Source: Rhizoctonia solani
Taxonomy: Eukaryota > Basidiomycota > Agaricomycetes > Cantharellales > Ceratobasidiaceae
Direction of reading: 5' to 3'
NCBI RefSeq assembly: GCF_016906535.1
Contig: NC_057378.1
Location: 186,001 to 250,000, forward strand
Length of the DNA: 64,000 bases
Under the pieces are notes generated by a model that worked only from the letters and a program-made list of their open reading frames with translations, was not told where the DNA came from and did not search any database. A program made the position numbers and the translations under genes. Below, in pieces: positions 30,724 through 42,936 of this stretch (its first letter is position 1; every line of letters starts with the position of its first letter).

Positions 30724-33392
30724 ATTCACTGGTACTCGAACCACCTGAAAGCCCCTGGCCACTATCGTTTTAGGTGGCTGGACCGATGAATTCAACAATG
30801 TCCCCAAGAAATTGTATTATTACTTGTACACTTGGTAATATATAGGTGCGATTCTATTGAACTAGTGTACAGATGTGAGCCCGACTTTGGTCTACTTTAT
30901 ATCATTGAATGACAGTTGAGAAGATATCGTGAGATGAATACCATTCAAATGAAACCAGGCAGGGTAGTGTATCTCACGACGACTGTTTTTTGCAGTTGAA
31001 TCGAACTAGAACTGTTCTCATTATACCTTGATACACTCTGATACGTGCCTCAGTCTGACGCCCACGGACTCGAAACAACAGGTGTCCCAACGAAGCATTT
31101 CAACTTGATCTTAGTATAGCTATTCGTATCGCTATCTGTCACTGCAGCTTGGGGGGCCGGATTTAATCACTCTATATCTCTCATTGATATGATCAATTTA
31201 GTGGATAATGTATGGTAACACACTGTAGTAGCGGCATCTCCCTCGGCGAAAGGACGAAGGTTGCGAGACGTTACCGGTGCTTTCAAGTACACATCGAACC
31301 AGAAGTGCCCCTCGTCCCTCCGGTTTGAAGGATAAGTGGATATTATAATAAAGGGCTTAGCTAAACTAGTTCTCGAGCGGCGCTGAATTGAAAGTATGCG
31401 TCCCTGAAAAAAATTATCAAAGTTTGAAGCTTGAGCATAGTTGTATGTACAATGCTGTAAGATTCTGGGTTAACTCTTGGAATGAGGCTGGTAGGGTTGA
31501 AAGTTTACATTTGGTCGTTTATTCACGTCCCTGTGAATTCATCGTTCCTGACTCATTGAATGCGTATCTCTATGAAGTGAAGGGCTGGGATCTATGAATG
31601 CAAGCGACGCCGGTGGGAGCCTTATTATCACGTCAATCTTTGGCTAAAGTATACACCCAGGTGAAGGATTGGGTTCTCTGGCAGTCGACCCTCGAGTTGG
31701 TCCTACTGGCAAGAACCCACGCACAGACGAGGCACGTTTCGGTAAAAACTGGAAAAAGTCCGCATGGGTAACATGGCTACCTTTGTTCTCCACATGGTGA
31801 GCGAGAACCGAACCGAATGTATGCACCCTTCATCAGCACCCCGGTCTGAGAGTTCCCTAATTCACCGGTATCGATATATCCTTCTCGAGTGCCACGAATC
31901 AAGGCACGATTGCGTTCCTGGATATTGACTTGCGGCGGGAAGGGAATAATGAATCGAGTCGCTTGATATAGATATACTCAAAGGTAACATTCTCAGGTAC
32001 ACCTAGGTTCATCAATCTCATCTGACAACTCGACATTCTCGGAACTCAAGATACATGAATCTTTGTGGATGTATTATCGGGACCGACTGAGTGAGAGCGT
32101 GCCACGAATCAGGGGTAGTAAGTTATCATGAGGACAACCGGTATTGATAATCACGATCGTGTGTTCTCGACTCCCTTCCCCGCCCTCCGGAGAGCGCAGC
32201 ACCGGCGGGAAGGTTCCAATTCCATGCGTGCGGGGGAAATAATTGATTGTACAGTACTGAATATGTAAGATTGAGGACGCCCGGTTCCTGTTTGGGCTTG
32301 GATATACTTTTGGGGCGCGGGAAGAGTTGGGGAATGATGTTCATTATATATTTGGGTGGCGTTGTATATGTTGTAGTCCACGCTCGTGATCTTGGCGTAT
32401 AGGTGGAAACTATAGCTTGACTTTATATGCACAGAACGGGTGATTTATGAAGATGCCACCCGGCATAGGAAAAGAAATACGATCTTGGACCACGATAGAT
32501 AAAAAGAAATTCACAAGCCAACCGACATCATTTGGATCCGCCGCACAGCATCAATTCGATTGTCGAAATAAGCGAGACGTGGATGTGTGCCTATATGCAC
32601 GTTTTGCATAAATTCGCGTTTCCAGAATGCGTGGGCGTCGGTACCTGTTTGTCATGCCGCGCGCAACGGGAACACTGTTAAAAGATGTTATTTCTTCATT
32701 TGAGCATAGTCCAATTGGAACGTCTTGGGTTAATTGCAAGAGTGAAATCAAGGACGTTCCGATGTTTATCCTGGGACCCAGTGGGTCGACAGTACCGGCG
32801 GTATGTGTTTCTTCCAATATCATTAATTCTATAGGACCCGCGAATAGAACGGGTGGGAGCGATCTAACAGGGCATATGAACAAAGCAGTTGTATTTTTGA
32901 TGTGATCTACGGCTGATCAATAGGATCTGCGCCCAAAGGCTAACGTTAGTGTGGCACGCTAGGGGAGAAAAGTGTATTATCAAGAGACGGTGGATTGAGT
33001 CCATTTGTTCACGCCCTTTAACCCGGGAAGCACTGACCCGTCCGAGCGTTGATTAAACCATAAGTGCCCGCCATCGTTGCATTTTGATTGGACAGCGGGA
33101 CATTCCGTGTCGAGTATAAATATCTATTATAAACCGAGAACGCGCCAAATTACCTCTGTGGGCTGGATTCGAGGAGCGAGACATTTGAATATGTTCGTTG
33201 GCTTGAGTGACATGTATTCGCGTAGTCTAGGAGATGTTGGGTAATTCACATCATGTTGGAATGCACACAAAGAAGACGGAGTGGTTAAATTTGACTCGTC
33301 GGAACAGTATATTTTCCCATGACGGTCAGCTCCCGATGGGTGGTATATATAAGGAAGCGAGAGGGGGCGAGGGGGTGGGGCTGAAGAAGGGG
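30724..33392. other. Intergenic, no gene supported
   Basis: Only short ORFs are present (for example 31388-31597 and 32627-32905), without recognisable motifs or good splice continuations. GTGCCACGAATCA occurs at 31889-31901 and again at 32099-32111. A TATA stretch (GTATATATAAGG) near 33345 fits the promoter of the next gene. Confidence 0.5.
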
Positions 33393-35105
33393 ATGATGAC
33401 AAAGCGGAGTCGGGCTCTGTCTCGACCACGACGACCATCATGGAGCTCAGTCGCTAGGATGCCGACTCCAACACCAGACTATTTCCACCCATTCTCGAGC
33501 GGGGACAGACCCCAGCCTGCGCCTCTGCTGCCCTCTTCACCTCACGCTGTGCTATTGTACTTGGGAGCGGGCCTGGACTTGTACCCTGTTGCATCGCACT
33601 ATGCCGGATTCTCCACATTTCTCTATGTCGATGCCAAACCACGCTTGACCCGTGCACCAGGGGACAGAGACCATGCTGCATGGAGAGCACCAGAGGACGT
33701 AGCGAGGAGCGTCATCGATCGGGCGCTTGGCATGTTGGACCAAGGCTGGGAACTCGTCGCTCCCGAGATTCTCAAGTTTCAAGGCAGATTCGCAGTCACG
33801 ATGTACTATATCTTTGCTACGCTCGACTTTGAGCTCGTCCAGGTTGCCAATTCTATTCCGTTCGTAGCCACCCTGTTGGAGCGCGTCGAGGCCTTGTACG
33901 TTCACGGCTTATACAGTGAGTTGGTTTTTGTTTCTGGGTGGAACTGTCGTTGATAGATTCCTAGTTTCACCCGAGACTGGACTGCACTTACCCAACCTCC
34001 GGACGGTATACGCCATTCCAGGTAACGCATCGTGCGCAGATGTCGATTTCATTCAAGAGCATGACTGCACGCCCCCCGATCCCAGCTCCCCATACTACAT
34101 CCCCACCCGTGCTGAACAGGAACACTATGAGCGTTTGTGTGCTTGGGCCGGTGTCAATCCTCATGCTGTTCCTCCGCCTGTTGAACTGGAAGTGTACGGA
34201 AACGAGACCGACCTGTTGTTGGAAAGATTCGTCGGCCTGTCTTTGACTGCTCCGGTCAAACCGCCCAAGGAGCCGAAAGCAAAGGACAAGAAGGGCTCAC
34301 GAAAGGGCAAGAGCAAGATCTCCACTCGTGGTCCGCCATTGCGATTCGTGCTCATTGACCAGATCTCATGGGACGAGGATTTGCTTCGCGGCACGATCCC
34401 GCCGCCGCCCGTTCCCTCGCGCACCGGTTTCGCAAACGAAGTCATAGGAAGACCAAGCACGGCCGTCCGAAAAACCAGCAATTGCTACTCGTCGGACGAA
34501 GTTAAACCCCGCCCACAACCGTCTATCGAACATCACCCGACAGAACCTACATTACCCCCTCTCCCAACCACCTCGTCAACATTCACACCCTCCTCTCTCC
34601 GCGGATACCCCAGCAACTCGAGTCTACGCACACGAGCGTCGCTGAGAGGCTTTCCGTCCACCCAATCCCTGCGTGGACTCGCCCAACTGCACCTCGCATC
34701 ACCCCCCGGCCCAGCTCCGATCCGCGAGTCCCTCGAAACGGACCACGCGCGCATATCGCGCCCCAAGTCGGGCGGCGGGTCGTCCCAGGGCCTGGTCCGG
34801 TGCTCGTCCAAGCGCCCGGCGAGCGTTATAAGAGGCGGCGGGTACAGAGTGTCCAAGTCCATTCGCGAGGCCGAGCAAGTGTGGGAAGAGCGCGATCGCA
34901 AAGAACGGGAGCGTAGGCGCGAGGAAAAGTCGATGCGGGAGCGAGGGATGAGCGACGTGTGAGTGCTCTTTCTTTCCTTTCTGTTGAGCTCGGGACTGAT
35001 GACTTGCACAGACCTACGCAGACGAAAAAGAGCTTCTTGCGGTTTATCACCTATGGATTGTTTGGATCGGATGGAGGCGAGGGAAGACATGCTCATACGG
35101 TCTAG
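33393..35105 (+). CDS. Uncharacterised protein with low-complexity C-terminal half
   Basis: Exons 33393-33915, 33965-34958 and 35012-35105 give 1,611 coding bases (536 residues) with clean phases. I chose the ATG at 33393 because an earlier in-frame start at 33234 lies upstream of the TATA stretch at about 33345; 33459 is another possible start. The N-terminal part contains AVLLYLGAGLDLYPVASHYA then FLYVDAKP, which recalls a nucleotide or SAM-binding loop, but the match is too short to assign. The C-terminal half is Pro/Ser/Arg-rich with repeats of the type SLRGYPS, SLRGFPS, SLRGLAQ, then a charged helix rich in Glu and Arg (EERDRKERERRREEK). No function can be given. Confidence 0.75.
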
Positions 35106-37043
35106 TGACGTCATTTCTGCGCCAAACCGGTTTCGTACTTGGAATCCCAACGACTTGCTCTCGATCTCAATGATGCCCTACTCTCTCTAGATTCAAGCTA
35201 TTATTTATCGTCTCGCACTTTTTTTGCATTCTTGCTTCGCAGCCTGGTTTTATCATTGGGTCCAGATTCATCTCGCGGCTACTCTATCCCATTGGCTAAT
35301 TGTCTTTATTCGTTTATTCATGTACGACTGTTGTTCAATGGTTTCTTGAATTAGTAACTTGTTGTTGTATTAAAGTAGGTTATTTATTCAATTCACGTTT
35401 GTTTTGTGCTTCTTTGATAAGAGTGTTGAGTTTTGGGATCTTGAAAGGTGATAGGTTCCATTTGGGGAGACTGTGTATCTAGCGTGGTATGTTTGATTTT
35501 GTTGTATCTCCTGTCGTCGGTCGGGCTGATCGGACATGGGTAACGAGTCGAGTCGGATGGATACGGTCACTACCATGGTAGGTCGGCATAGCGAAAATGA
35601 GAGAGCTTCCAGTGTAAGGATTTAGGCCAAAATAAACGTCTAATAAACACGGACTTTTAAGCCTACTCGAGGGGGTCAAACCTCTTTTCGCCTGATTCAT
35701 GCTGACCAATGCATAATGGAATAGTTGCCTTTAGGTACTATATCATGCCGAAAAGGCCCTCTTTACGAGTGTACCAAAAGTTTTAGAAAAATTACTACGC
35801 TGTAATGGGCGGTACTCTTCGCTAATTTCTCATTCTGAAGAGATCCTCGGGCTGGACGCATGAAGTCAAGGGCTCAGGTATAGGGATGAATATAGCAGGG
35901 GGGCATACCGTCAATGGTTGTAGGCGTCTGAAATACGGTAGCAAACGAACGAGTGACTCACATGATATATAGGCACGTCCTGTGGCCGTATCGGGATCAC
36001 CATGCTTACTCCTTATACTGTAATGCGCGGTTTATCATACGGCTTCAATATTAAGTTTAGGAAGTGTGGTCATTGTCATGTTCAATAGCGACTCCTCGAT
36101 CACGGGTTCAGAAAAACCTGTGTACAAACGAACGTTTTAGCAACTTTGGAAGGGCGACTGTCCTGTCCAGGATTTTTTTCTCTCAAAAGTCTGTCAGTGC
36201 AAGGCTCGTACGCTATCAGATGGGCGACGCGCTAGGTAGTCATAGCAAGTACGCTACCAAGCAGCGATCATGCGCGCGCTTGGATACTCGGTGTCAAGTT
36301 CATTCACTGTCACTTGATACTATCCGCGCAAGTGAACCGCGCATGAGCTCAATCGATTGACTCAGGTCGAGGGTTCTATTCGATCAAATGTGTTACGAGG
36401 GAGCGATTTACTCACTCGTGTCGCGTAACCCAGAACCTTGAACACACTCGCGGGGAACGTGACCAAACTCCCGCGAATTTCAAATCTCAAACCTCTGTGA
36501 TGTCCTCCTGGGGTTACATGAGCCCAAAAAGCCCAGAGTGATTTTGTGTCTTGGGAGACCGCGCATGCTGCTCTTTGTGAACGATAGGCCCAAAATGCTT
36601 TTTGATTTCAGCAGGTATTGCTGATATTTTACGAGGGCTTTATGGGATGGGAGTAGGTAGGTCACTCGGTCAGAGGTTATATGCACGTCAAGACGTTCGT
36701 TTTTTCGTGAATCCACTCTCCCGGCTTCTACCGCTCTGTAGCATCTAACGAAGGTAAGAATATGCGATAAGTCGGATTACGTTATAGGTCCCGGTTGTTG
36801 TACATCAAGTCTGGTCGCGTACATTTTCAGATGTAATTGTCTCCCGCAATCACAGGCTTGGGTCACCCGCTCCATCGTAACGCGACCAAACTCCCGCGAT
36901 ATCAGAATGACATAGAGTTTTGTAGCCTTGAGTTCCATTATGTATTTTGAACAGAGTCGACGGCGTAGGTAGGATATTTAAGGCCACAGGTTCATAGCCA
37001 GACTTTCCCCAATCTGATATTCTTTCTTGTACGCTCGATCAGA
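35106..37043. other. Intergenic with the upstream region of the first oxidoreductase
   Basis: No ORF here has protein-like features. It contains two copies of CAAACTCCCGC (36464-36474 and 36887-36897), and an AT-rich ATATTTAAGG near 36975, about 70 bp before the ATG of the next gene. Confidence 0.55.
36464..36897 (+). promoter_or_regulatory. Two copies of CAAACTCCCGC upstream of oxidoreductase 1
   Basis: GACCAAACTCCCGCGAATTT ends at 36480, and GCGACCAAACTCCCGCGAT ends at 36900. Both carry the longer shared word GACCAAACTCCCGCGA. The nearer copy is about 150 bp before the start codon, as in the paralogue. Confidence 0.45.
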
Positions 37044-38439
37044 ATGGCATTCTCAATTCCAACTGTTGCAAACGCTTGGAGGTATCCTCCCGGAGAACCA
37101 TCCTCATGGGACGGCTATCATAGCCTTGAACTCAGGGATGTTCAAGTTCATGCGCCCGGAAAAGGAGAAGTTCTGGTCAAGATCCGTGCTGTTACGTTAA
37201 ATAGTCGGTGAGTACGAATTAACATGCATGCTGAGATATGAACTCATTCTTTTACAGGGTAATAATTCAAGTTGTCTACTATGAGGTCGTATATTAACTC
37301 GTGGCAAAATAGGACGTAAAAATCTGCCGCGGAACTTATCCTCTACCAGGATTTACAACGGGCTCGGATGGCAAAGGGCTCATTCCTACCTCGGATGGAG
37401 CTGGCGATATTGTTGCAATTGGCGAAGACGTGACTGGATGGACCATTGGAGATCGCGTCCATTCACTTTTTTCCGAAGGATGGATTAGTGGACCGCTCAA
37501 GGCTAGTTGATTGGTTTTATCCTGTCTTCAATTCTAAGGCAGCTTCGTAGGCAGAGTATTTACCCACCATACTAGGATCTAGAGTGCAGGGATGTTTATC
37601 ACAATATCGGTCGGTTAATTGTTGTTGAAGTGCACCCTATTGCTCATATATTTGGTCCTAGCATATTTCCAGCTAAGTTTATACTTCCGATCCCCGATCA
37701 CTTATCGTACGAAGAGGGAGCTTCGACTGCATGCGCTGGAATTACAGCGTTCAATGCGCTATTCGACAGCGGAGAGCTTACTCCGGATTCGACAGTGCTT
37801 GTCCTCGGAAGCGGTGGTGTCTCGGTGCTTGGTGCTCAATTTGCTAAAGCTGCTGGTGCGCGCGTTATTGCCACCACTTCTTCTCAAGAAAAGGCACAAA
37901 AGTACAAAGAACTTGGAGTCAGCCATGTGATCAACTATCGAGAGACTCCGAACTGGGCGGAAGAGGTAAAGAAAGTGACTGATGGACAAGGGGTCGATCA
38001 AGTGCTTGAAACTAGTAAGTAAATTTAACTGAGTCTTGATCAGAGATATTGACTTGTTCTACTAGGTGGGCAGGGGACACTCATGGAAGCAATCAGGTCT
38101 CTCAAGGCAAAAGGAGTAGTACATCTAATCGGTGGATCTACAGAAGAGGCTCCGACCACTGCATACCGTGACCTCACGTTAGGTCTAATGTCGAGCGGAG
38201 GAAAGGTAAGTCACTGCTCTTCGCCCCAAAATACGCTAGGTAATTACCAACATGGTTAGCTTAATGGTGTTACGCCTGGAGGTAAAGATGTCGCGCAAAG
38301 ACTCGATTCATTCATGACGCAGCACAAGCTTAAACCTCTGCTGGACTCGAGGGTGTTCGCGTGGGAAGAGGCCGATAAAGCATTCGAATATCTTGAGAGA
38401 GGGGCACACTTTGGAAAAGTGGTAATCAGGGTCGACTGA
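37044..38439 (+). CDS. Zinc-type medium-chain oxidoreductase (quinone reductase-like), copy 1
   Basis: Exons are 37044-37207, 37258 (one base), 37313-37501, 37551-37609, 37662-38014, 38066-38205 and 38260-38439, giving 361 residues. The start of the GroES-like domain (GEVLVKIRAVTLNSRDVKI), SDGAGDIVAIGEDV, GDRVHSLF, PIPDHLSYEEGA and the Rossmann loop VLVLGSGGVSVLGAQFAKAA place it in the MDR superfamily, which reduces C=O or C=C bonds with NAD(P)H. The Gly-rich loop and the Lys/Glu-rich start of the next helix are intact. I do not see the Cys cluster of structural-zinc ADHs, so it may be zinc-free. One intron (37502-37550) begins with GC. Confidence 0.88.
37258..37258 (+). other. One-nucleotide micro-exon of oxidoreductase 1
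   Basis: ACAG before and GTAATA after leave a single G. Adding it restores Arg then DVKI exactly at the family motif LNSRD. Introns on each side are 50 and 54 bp. Without it the reading frame meets a stop (CGG ACG TAA). Confidence 0.6.
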
Positions 38440-41400
38440 TTAATCGAATGTGACTGAATGGGCTTGTCCTGTATGTCTTGGCAATATATCGATATCATTA
38501 ACATTTGCATGGCATAAGCCGCAATTAACCTTTTCCTTGACATGGTAAACTCCTACGCGCGATGTGTGGGTTCCGTATACGGTAAAAGCGGAGAAACCCT
38601 CCGAGCCACCTAAGACTGTGATCGTTTTTATCTCCAACGTAGTAGTTGTGATCAGTTGAGAACCTATGGCTTTAGCAAGCTTGAGCTGAGCAGCGTATAT
38701 TGAATCACCTTCGCTACATAGTACAAGCTAAATTATAATTACAGTTTAACTATTAATATGGACGAATACCCCAGTGCTGTGTGACAAGAACCAAATCAGG
38801 GAGTACATATGCACATCGCTATGACCGCTGTAGGTAGTACAACCGCCAGTTCCTGTTGTTTCCCCGTCTAGCTCTCGATGTAAATGGCATTTATTGAACG
38901 CAGTATCGTACGATGATAAGATACTCTCTGACTTGACTCATGACTCGTACTGTGACTCTGCCATTTTTTAAATGATATAGAATCTAAACGATAGTAATCT
39001 CAGTTCGACTGTAGAATAGTGAACTGAGGTACTCGAGAGCCGATAACAAAACTTTTATAGTGAATATACATCCAAACATCAGTAAATACATTCGTAAGGA
39101 TTATATACTATAGACCGTGATACTGATTCTTCAACACTATTGACTCGTTTATTGACTCATGTACTGACTCTGTAGAAATGAATGAATAGGATGTACATAT
39201 ACTAACGTTATAACAATTGTAGATACACGATAAAAGAGAGTGATAGTAAGTAGTATGAGAGAAGGGGTGAAGATACTTGACTTGAACAAGCCCCCTTTTA
39301 TACCCTCACTATTCCAGACGAGTCATTCTATGGGGACTGCGCGTCTTACTGTGCATACTGCGCATATATCGTACGACCTGCTCTCTTACGACTTACTAAC
39401 TCGATTAAAGTCAATAGAATATACTAGAATTCTCTAGTAAGTACACGATATTTCTATAGACTCGTGCTTCCTTTTCTCTATGCGTGCATATTACTACTCA
39501 CACTGTATGTGTATATAAACTCCTGGTCTCGACACCTCTCGACCCAGGGCTCTAGTTAACATATTCTTTTATTCTGCACTAAGTCGATACAACTATTAGT
39601 TAGTTTACTATATATTTTATCGCGATCTGTTAAGTTCCCACAGTGCAAACACTTGAGGATCGATTGTCCTCAATAGCGTTGGACTGTGCATAGACTTTTG
39701 CCCGTTATTCGCAGCTTCTGGAGAAAAAAGCCAGTGCTTGTGCTACGGAATGTTTATTATTTAGCTGATTTTTGAATGACACTTGCGATGGATTTCATGT
39801 ATATAATCGCTGACTCACGCACTGGCGTTCCGTACCCTTCTTTCACTCAGTGGGTACCTATTTTATCAAGATGGTATGCTTGGCGAACATCTGCAGGTTT
39901 CTAAAAAAGCAGTGGTTGTGAGTGTGATTAAAGAAAGCAAACTTTAGTATCCAGCCTAGGAGGTTTTGGTTTCACGGGGAACCCCAAAAGTATGGAAAAT
40001 CCGCATGACATTCAGAATTTGACAAATATTCGCACCTAAAATCACAGGATCTGCACCTCGGCGGCACACAGGGTTGAGTTGAGAATTCGGATTCATGAAA
40101 AAACTGGTCGGATTTTGCCAGCACTCTGTATATATCGCGCGATTTTTTACGCACAAAAAATCTGCACTTTCGGGGTCTACCGTGTTCCCAGAAATTATGT
40201 ATGCGTGTACTATTACATAGGAGGGACTGCCGCCACAGTGACGAGTACAAGCCAGCGGCTGGGGATGGGCTCGAGCCACGTTAGTGAGCTTGGAAGTGAG
40301 TACGACCTATGGGTTGGGTGGGCCATCTGCACTCGACATCGTGGTAACAGAGAAAGAGGGTGCGGAGAAAAGATAGTGAGCACGTTGCTCGACCTATCTG
40401 TCTGCCAGACGTCGCCAATGGTCGTGACTGCCCAGTGAAGCATCCGTCGCGTGATCTCGTAGTCGCCAGCTTCCTAGCCCCGGCGCTGGTCGCACGGCTC
40501 TGCGGGCTACGTCGTACCATCCCATAGTATGAGAAATTGAATGCATAATTGCCATCCTCTCAATTTTTAAACAATGGAGCTTGGCGCACAACTTTTTGAT
40601 CACACGTACGACAGGCACATGTGGTCAGAATGCATTACGATACTGGGGGTCGATATAATTATGCGCGCGGAAAGCGCTACGCAGATTATTCAGAGTATCC
40701 TATCGCGGTCACAGATACCCGAGTACGACTCGTCAACCTGTGGACGGAATGTAATATATATACCCAGTATTGCGGAATCACAATAGCATATTCAACGAGT
40801 TTCGCAGGTAAATTAATTGGATATGTAAGTAGCCTTAAGCTTTCGGACATCTATAGCCGACGTGGACGATAACGGTCCAGGTGGCTTGGATCTAAATATC
40901 TGCCATGCCCTGGACTACATGGTTTTGTGGAGTTACTATGATTTTTCATTCTCTATAAGATATTTAAATGGCCCGAATCTATTCTAATAGCTTATATAAA
41001 TAGTACATGCCCTAAATTTTAGCGATACCAGTCACGTTTTTACTCAAGAGACTAATGATATACACCCGCTTTCTAGGTTTGTTATCAAACAAGATATGAA
41101 ACCGCATATCTCAATTCTTTGCGCATAGCACAACTTGGTTTTGACTTTTGGAACAGGAGGGTAAGGATTAAAAAACGGATTGTGCAATAAGGAAGAGAAC
41201 TACAAACACATGTATTTATAGGGGGAAACATCTGACGGCAGTCCAACCAGGTCCTGCACAGCGCATACATAAACTTAACGAGGGTCATTTTACAATATTC
41301 CGACGTAAATGGGTCCATTTCTAGTCTATTTAATTTGACAATGTTCGCAACCTCCAGTCCAACCCAACCATGATAAGGCGTGATCAAACTCCCGCTAACC

Positions 41401-41538
41401 GATTTCTCATCAAACTCCCGCACCTTGATTGGTGTGTCATTGAGTATTATATGTTCCAAGGATACGGCGATTCTGGGAGACATATAAATCGAGAGTTGAA
41501 AGTGTACTTCTTGCAACATAGCTCTACACTTGATCTGA
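38440..41538. other. Intergenic between the two oxidoreductases
   Basis: Over 3 kb without a credible gene. Between 38930 and 39180 the word TGACTC recurs at short intervals. A TATA-like TGTATATAAAC lies near 39510, which could belong to an old LTR. The part 39950-40250 is denser in GC but has only short ORFs. Two CAAACTCCCGC motifs close the stretch. Confidence 0.5.
41384..41420 (+). promoter_or_regulatory. Two copies of CAAACTCCCGC upstream of oxidoreductase 2
   Basis: TGATCAAACTCCCGCTAACC and CATCAAACTCCCGCACC lie 15 bp apart, about 120-155 bp before the start codon. The core matches the two copies upstream of oxidoreductase 1, while the surrounding promoter sequence is otherwise diverged. 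Confidence 0.45.
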
Positions 41539-42936
41539 ATGGCTCTCTCAATTCCCACTGTTGCAAAGGCTTGGAGGTATCCTCCTAGTCGGCCATCGTC
41601 GTGGAACGGCTACCATAGCCTCGAGCTTCGCAAAGTTCTAATTCCTGTACCTGGCAAGGGCGAGGTCCTGGTAAAGATGCATGCTGCTGCCTTGAATAGT
41701 CGGTGAGTGCTGAATCGTACAGTTGCTAGTGATGAACTCGACCTGACCTTTTTCTAGGGTATGCCAAGGAACCTTTAGTAGATGCAAGCACTAACTTGGG
41801 CTCAAATATAGGATGTGCAAATTAGCCGGGGGACTTATCCCCTGAAGGAAACTACCACGGGTTTCGATGGCGGAGGGCTTATCCCTGCTTCCGATGGTGC
41901 TGGTGAGATCCTTGCAGTCGGCGAAGGCGTAGCCGGGTGGGTCATCGGAGATCGCGTACACTCGCTCTTTAATGAAGGCTGGGTTAGCGGGCCAATTAAG
42001 GTTTGTTTGTTTGCTGCACTGGTTAGCTTTGCTCTAATGTACTTCAAAAGCCGGAATACGGGCCAAAAACACTAGGGTCAGAGACTCAGGGGTGTCTGAC
42101 CCAGTACCGGTCGGTAATCATGTCAATCCTGATTGAGAGATTCTCACACATACTCTCCAGCATATTCCCAGCTGAATTCATACTTCCAATTCCCGATCAC
42201 CTGTCGTATGAAGAGGCTGCTTTGAATGTATGTGCTGGCATGACAGCATTCCATGCATTATTCGATAGCGGGAAGCAGCTTCCAAACTCAACAGTACTTG
42301 TGCTGGGAAGTGGTGGTGTTTCGGTGCTTGGCGCTCAGTTTGCCAAGGCTGCTGGTGCGCGCGTCATTGCCACCACTTCCTCACAGGAAAAGGCCCAAAA
42401 GTATAAGGAGCTCGGGATCGATCATGTGATTAACTATCGAGAGACTCCAAACTGGGCGGAGGAAGTGAAGAAATTGACCAATGGCCAGGGGGCTGATCAA
42501 GCGCTTGAGATTGGTAAGCACTCTGCATCTAGTGTGTATAGATATGCCAACTGATTCAACTAGGTGGAAAGGGAACACTTATGGAAGCAATTAGGTCCAT
42601 GAAAGCGGGCGGGGTAGTTCATGTGATTGGCGTATCCAGGGACGACACCCCGACCACTGGCTTTTTCGATCTTACAGTTGCTCTCATGTCATCTGAAATC
42701 AAGGTAAATGGTTAAACTCACTGCAGTTTCTTGATATCATGGTAAATACTATCCAGCTCAATGGATTGGTACCCGGAAGCAAAGACGTTGGGCAAAGACT
42801 CGACTCGTTCCTTTCTCAGCATAAGCTCAAACTCTTTGTGGGCTCGAAGGTGTTCGGATGGCAGGAAGCTAGAGAAGCCTTTGCTTATCTCGAGAGCGGG
42901 GCACACTTTGGGAAAGTAGTAGTTAGGATCGACTGA
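41539..42936 (+). CDS. Zinc-type medium-chain oxidoreductase (quinone reductase-like), copy 2
   Basis: Exons are 41539-41702, 41758 (one base), 41812-42000, 42051-42109, 42161-42513, 42564-42703 and 42757-42936. Every exon has the same length as in copy 1, giving 361 residues, so the genes are a tandem duplication. Family marks are LNSRDVQI, SDGAGEILAVGEGV, GDRVHSLF, PIPDHLSYEEAA and the Rossmann loop VLVLGSGGVSVLGAQFAKAA. The equivalent of copy 1's GC-donor intron has a normal GT here (42001). The C-terminal LESGAHFGKVVIRID type ending is shared. Substrate unknown; neighbours suggest detoxification or secondary metabolism (inference). Confidence 0.9.
41758..41758 (+). other. One-nucleotide micro-exon of oxidoreductase 2
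   Basis: TTTCTAG before and GTATGC after leave a single G, at the same place as in copy 1. It completes the Arg codon before DVQIS. The flanking introns are 55 and 53 bp. Confidence 0.6.

Noticed and set aside
31388..31597. Small ORF as a gene
   Set aside because: No motif, no splice continuation, and no promoter signal.
33234..33392. Upstream in-frame ATG for the gene at 33393
   Set aside because: It lies upstream of a clear TATA stretch (about 33345), and the residues it would add are not protein-like.
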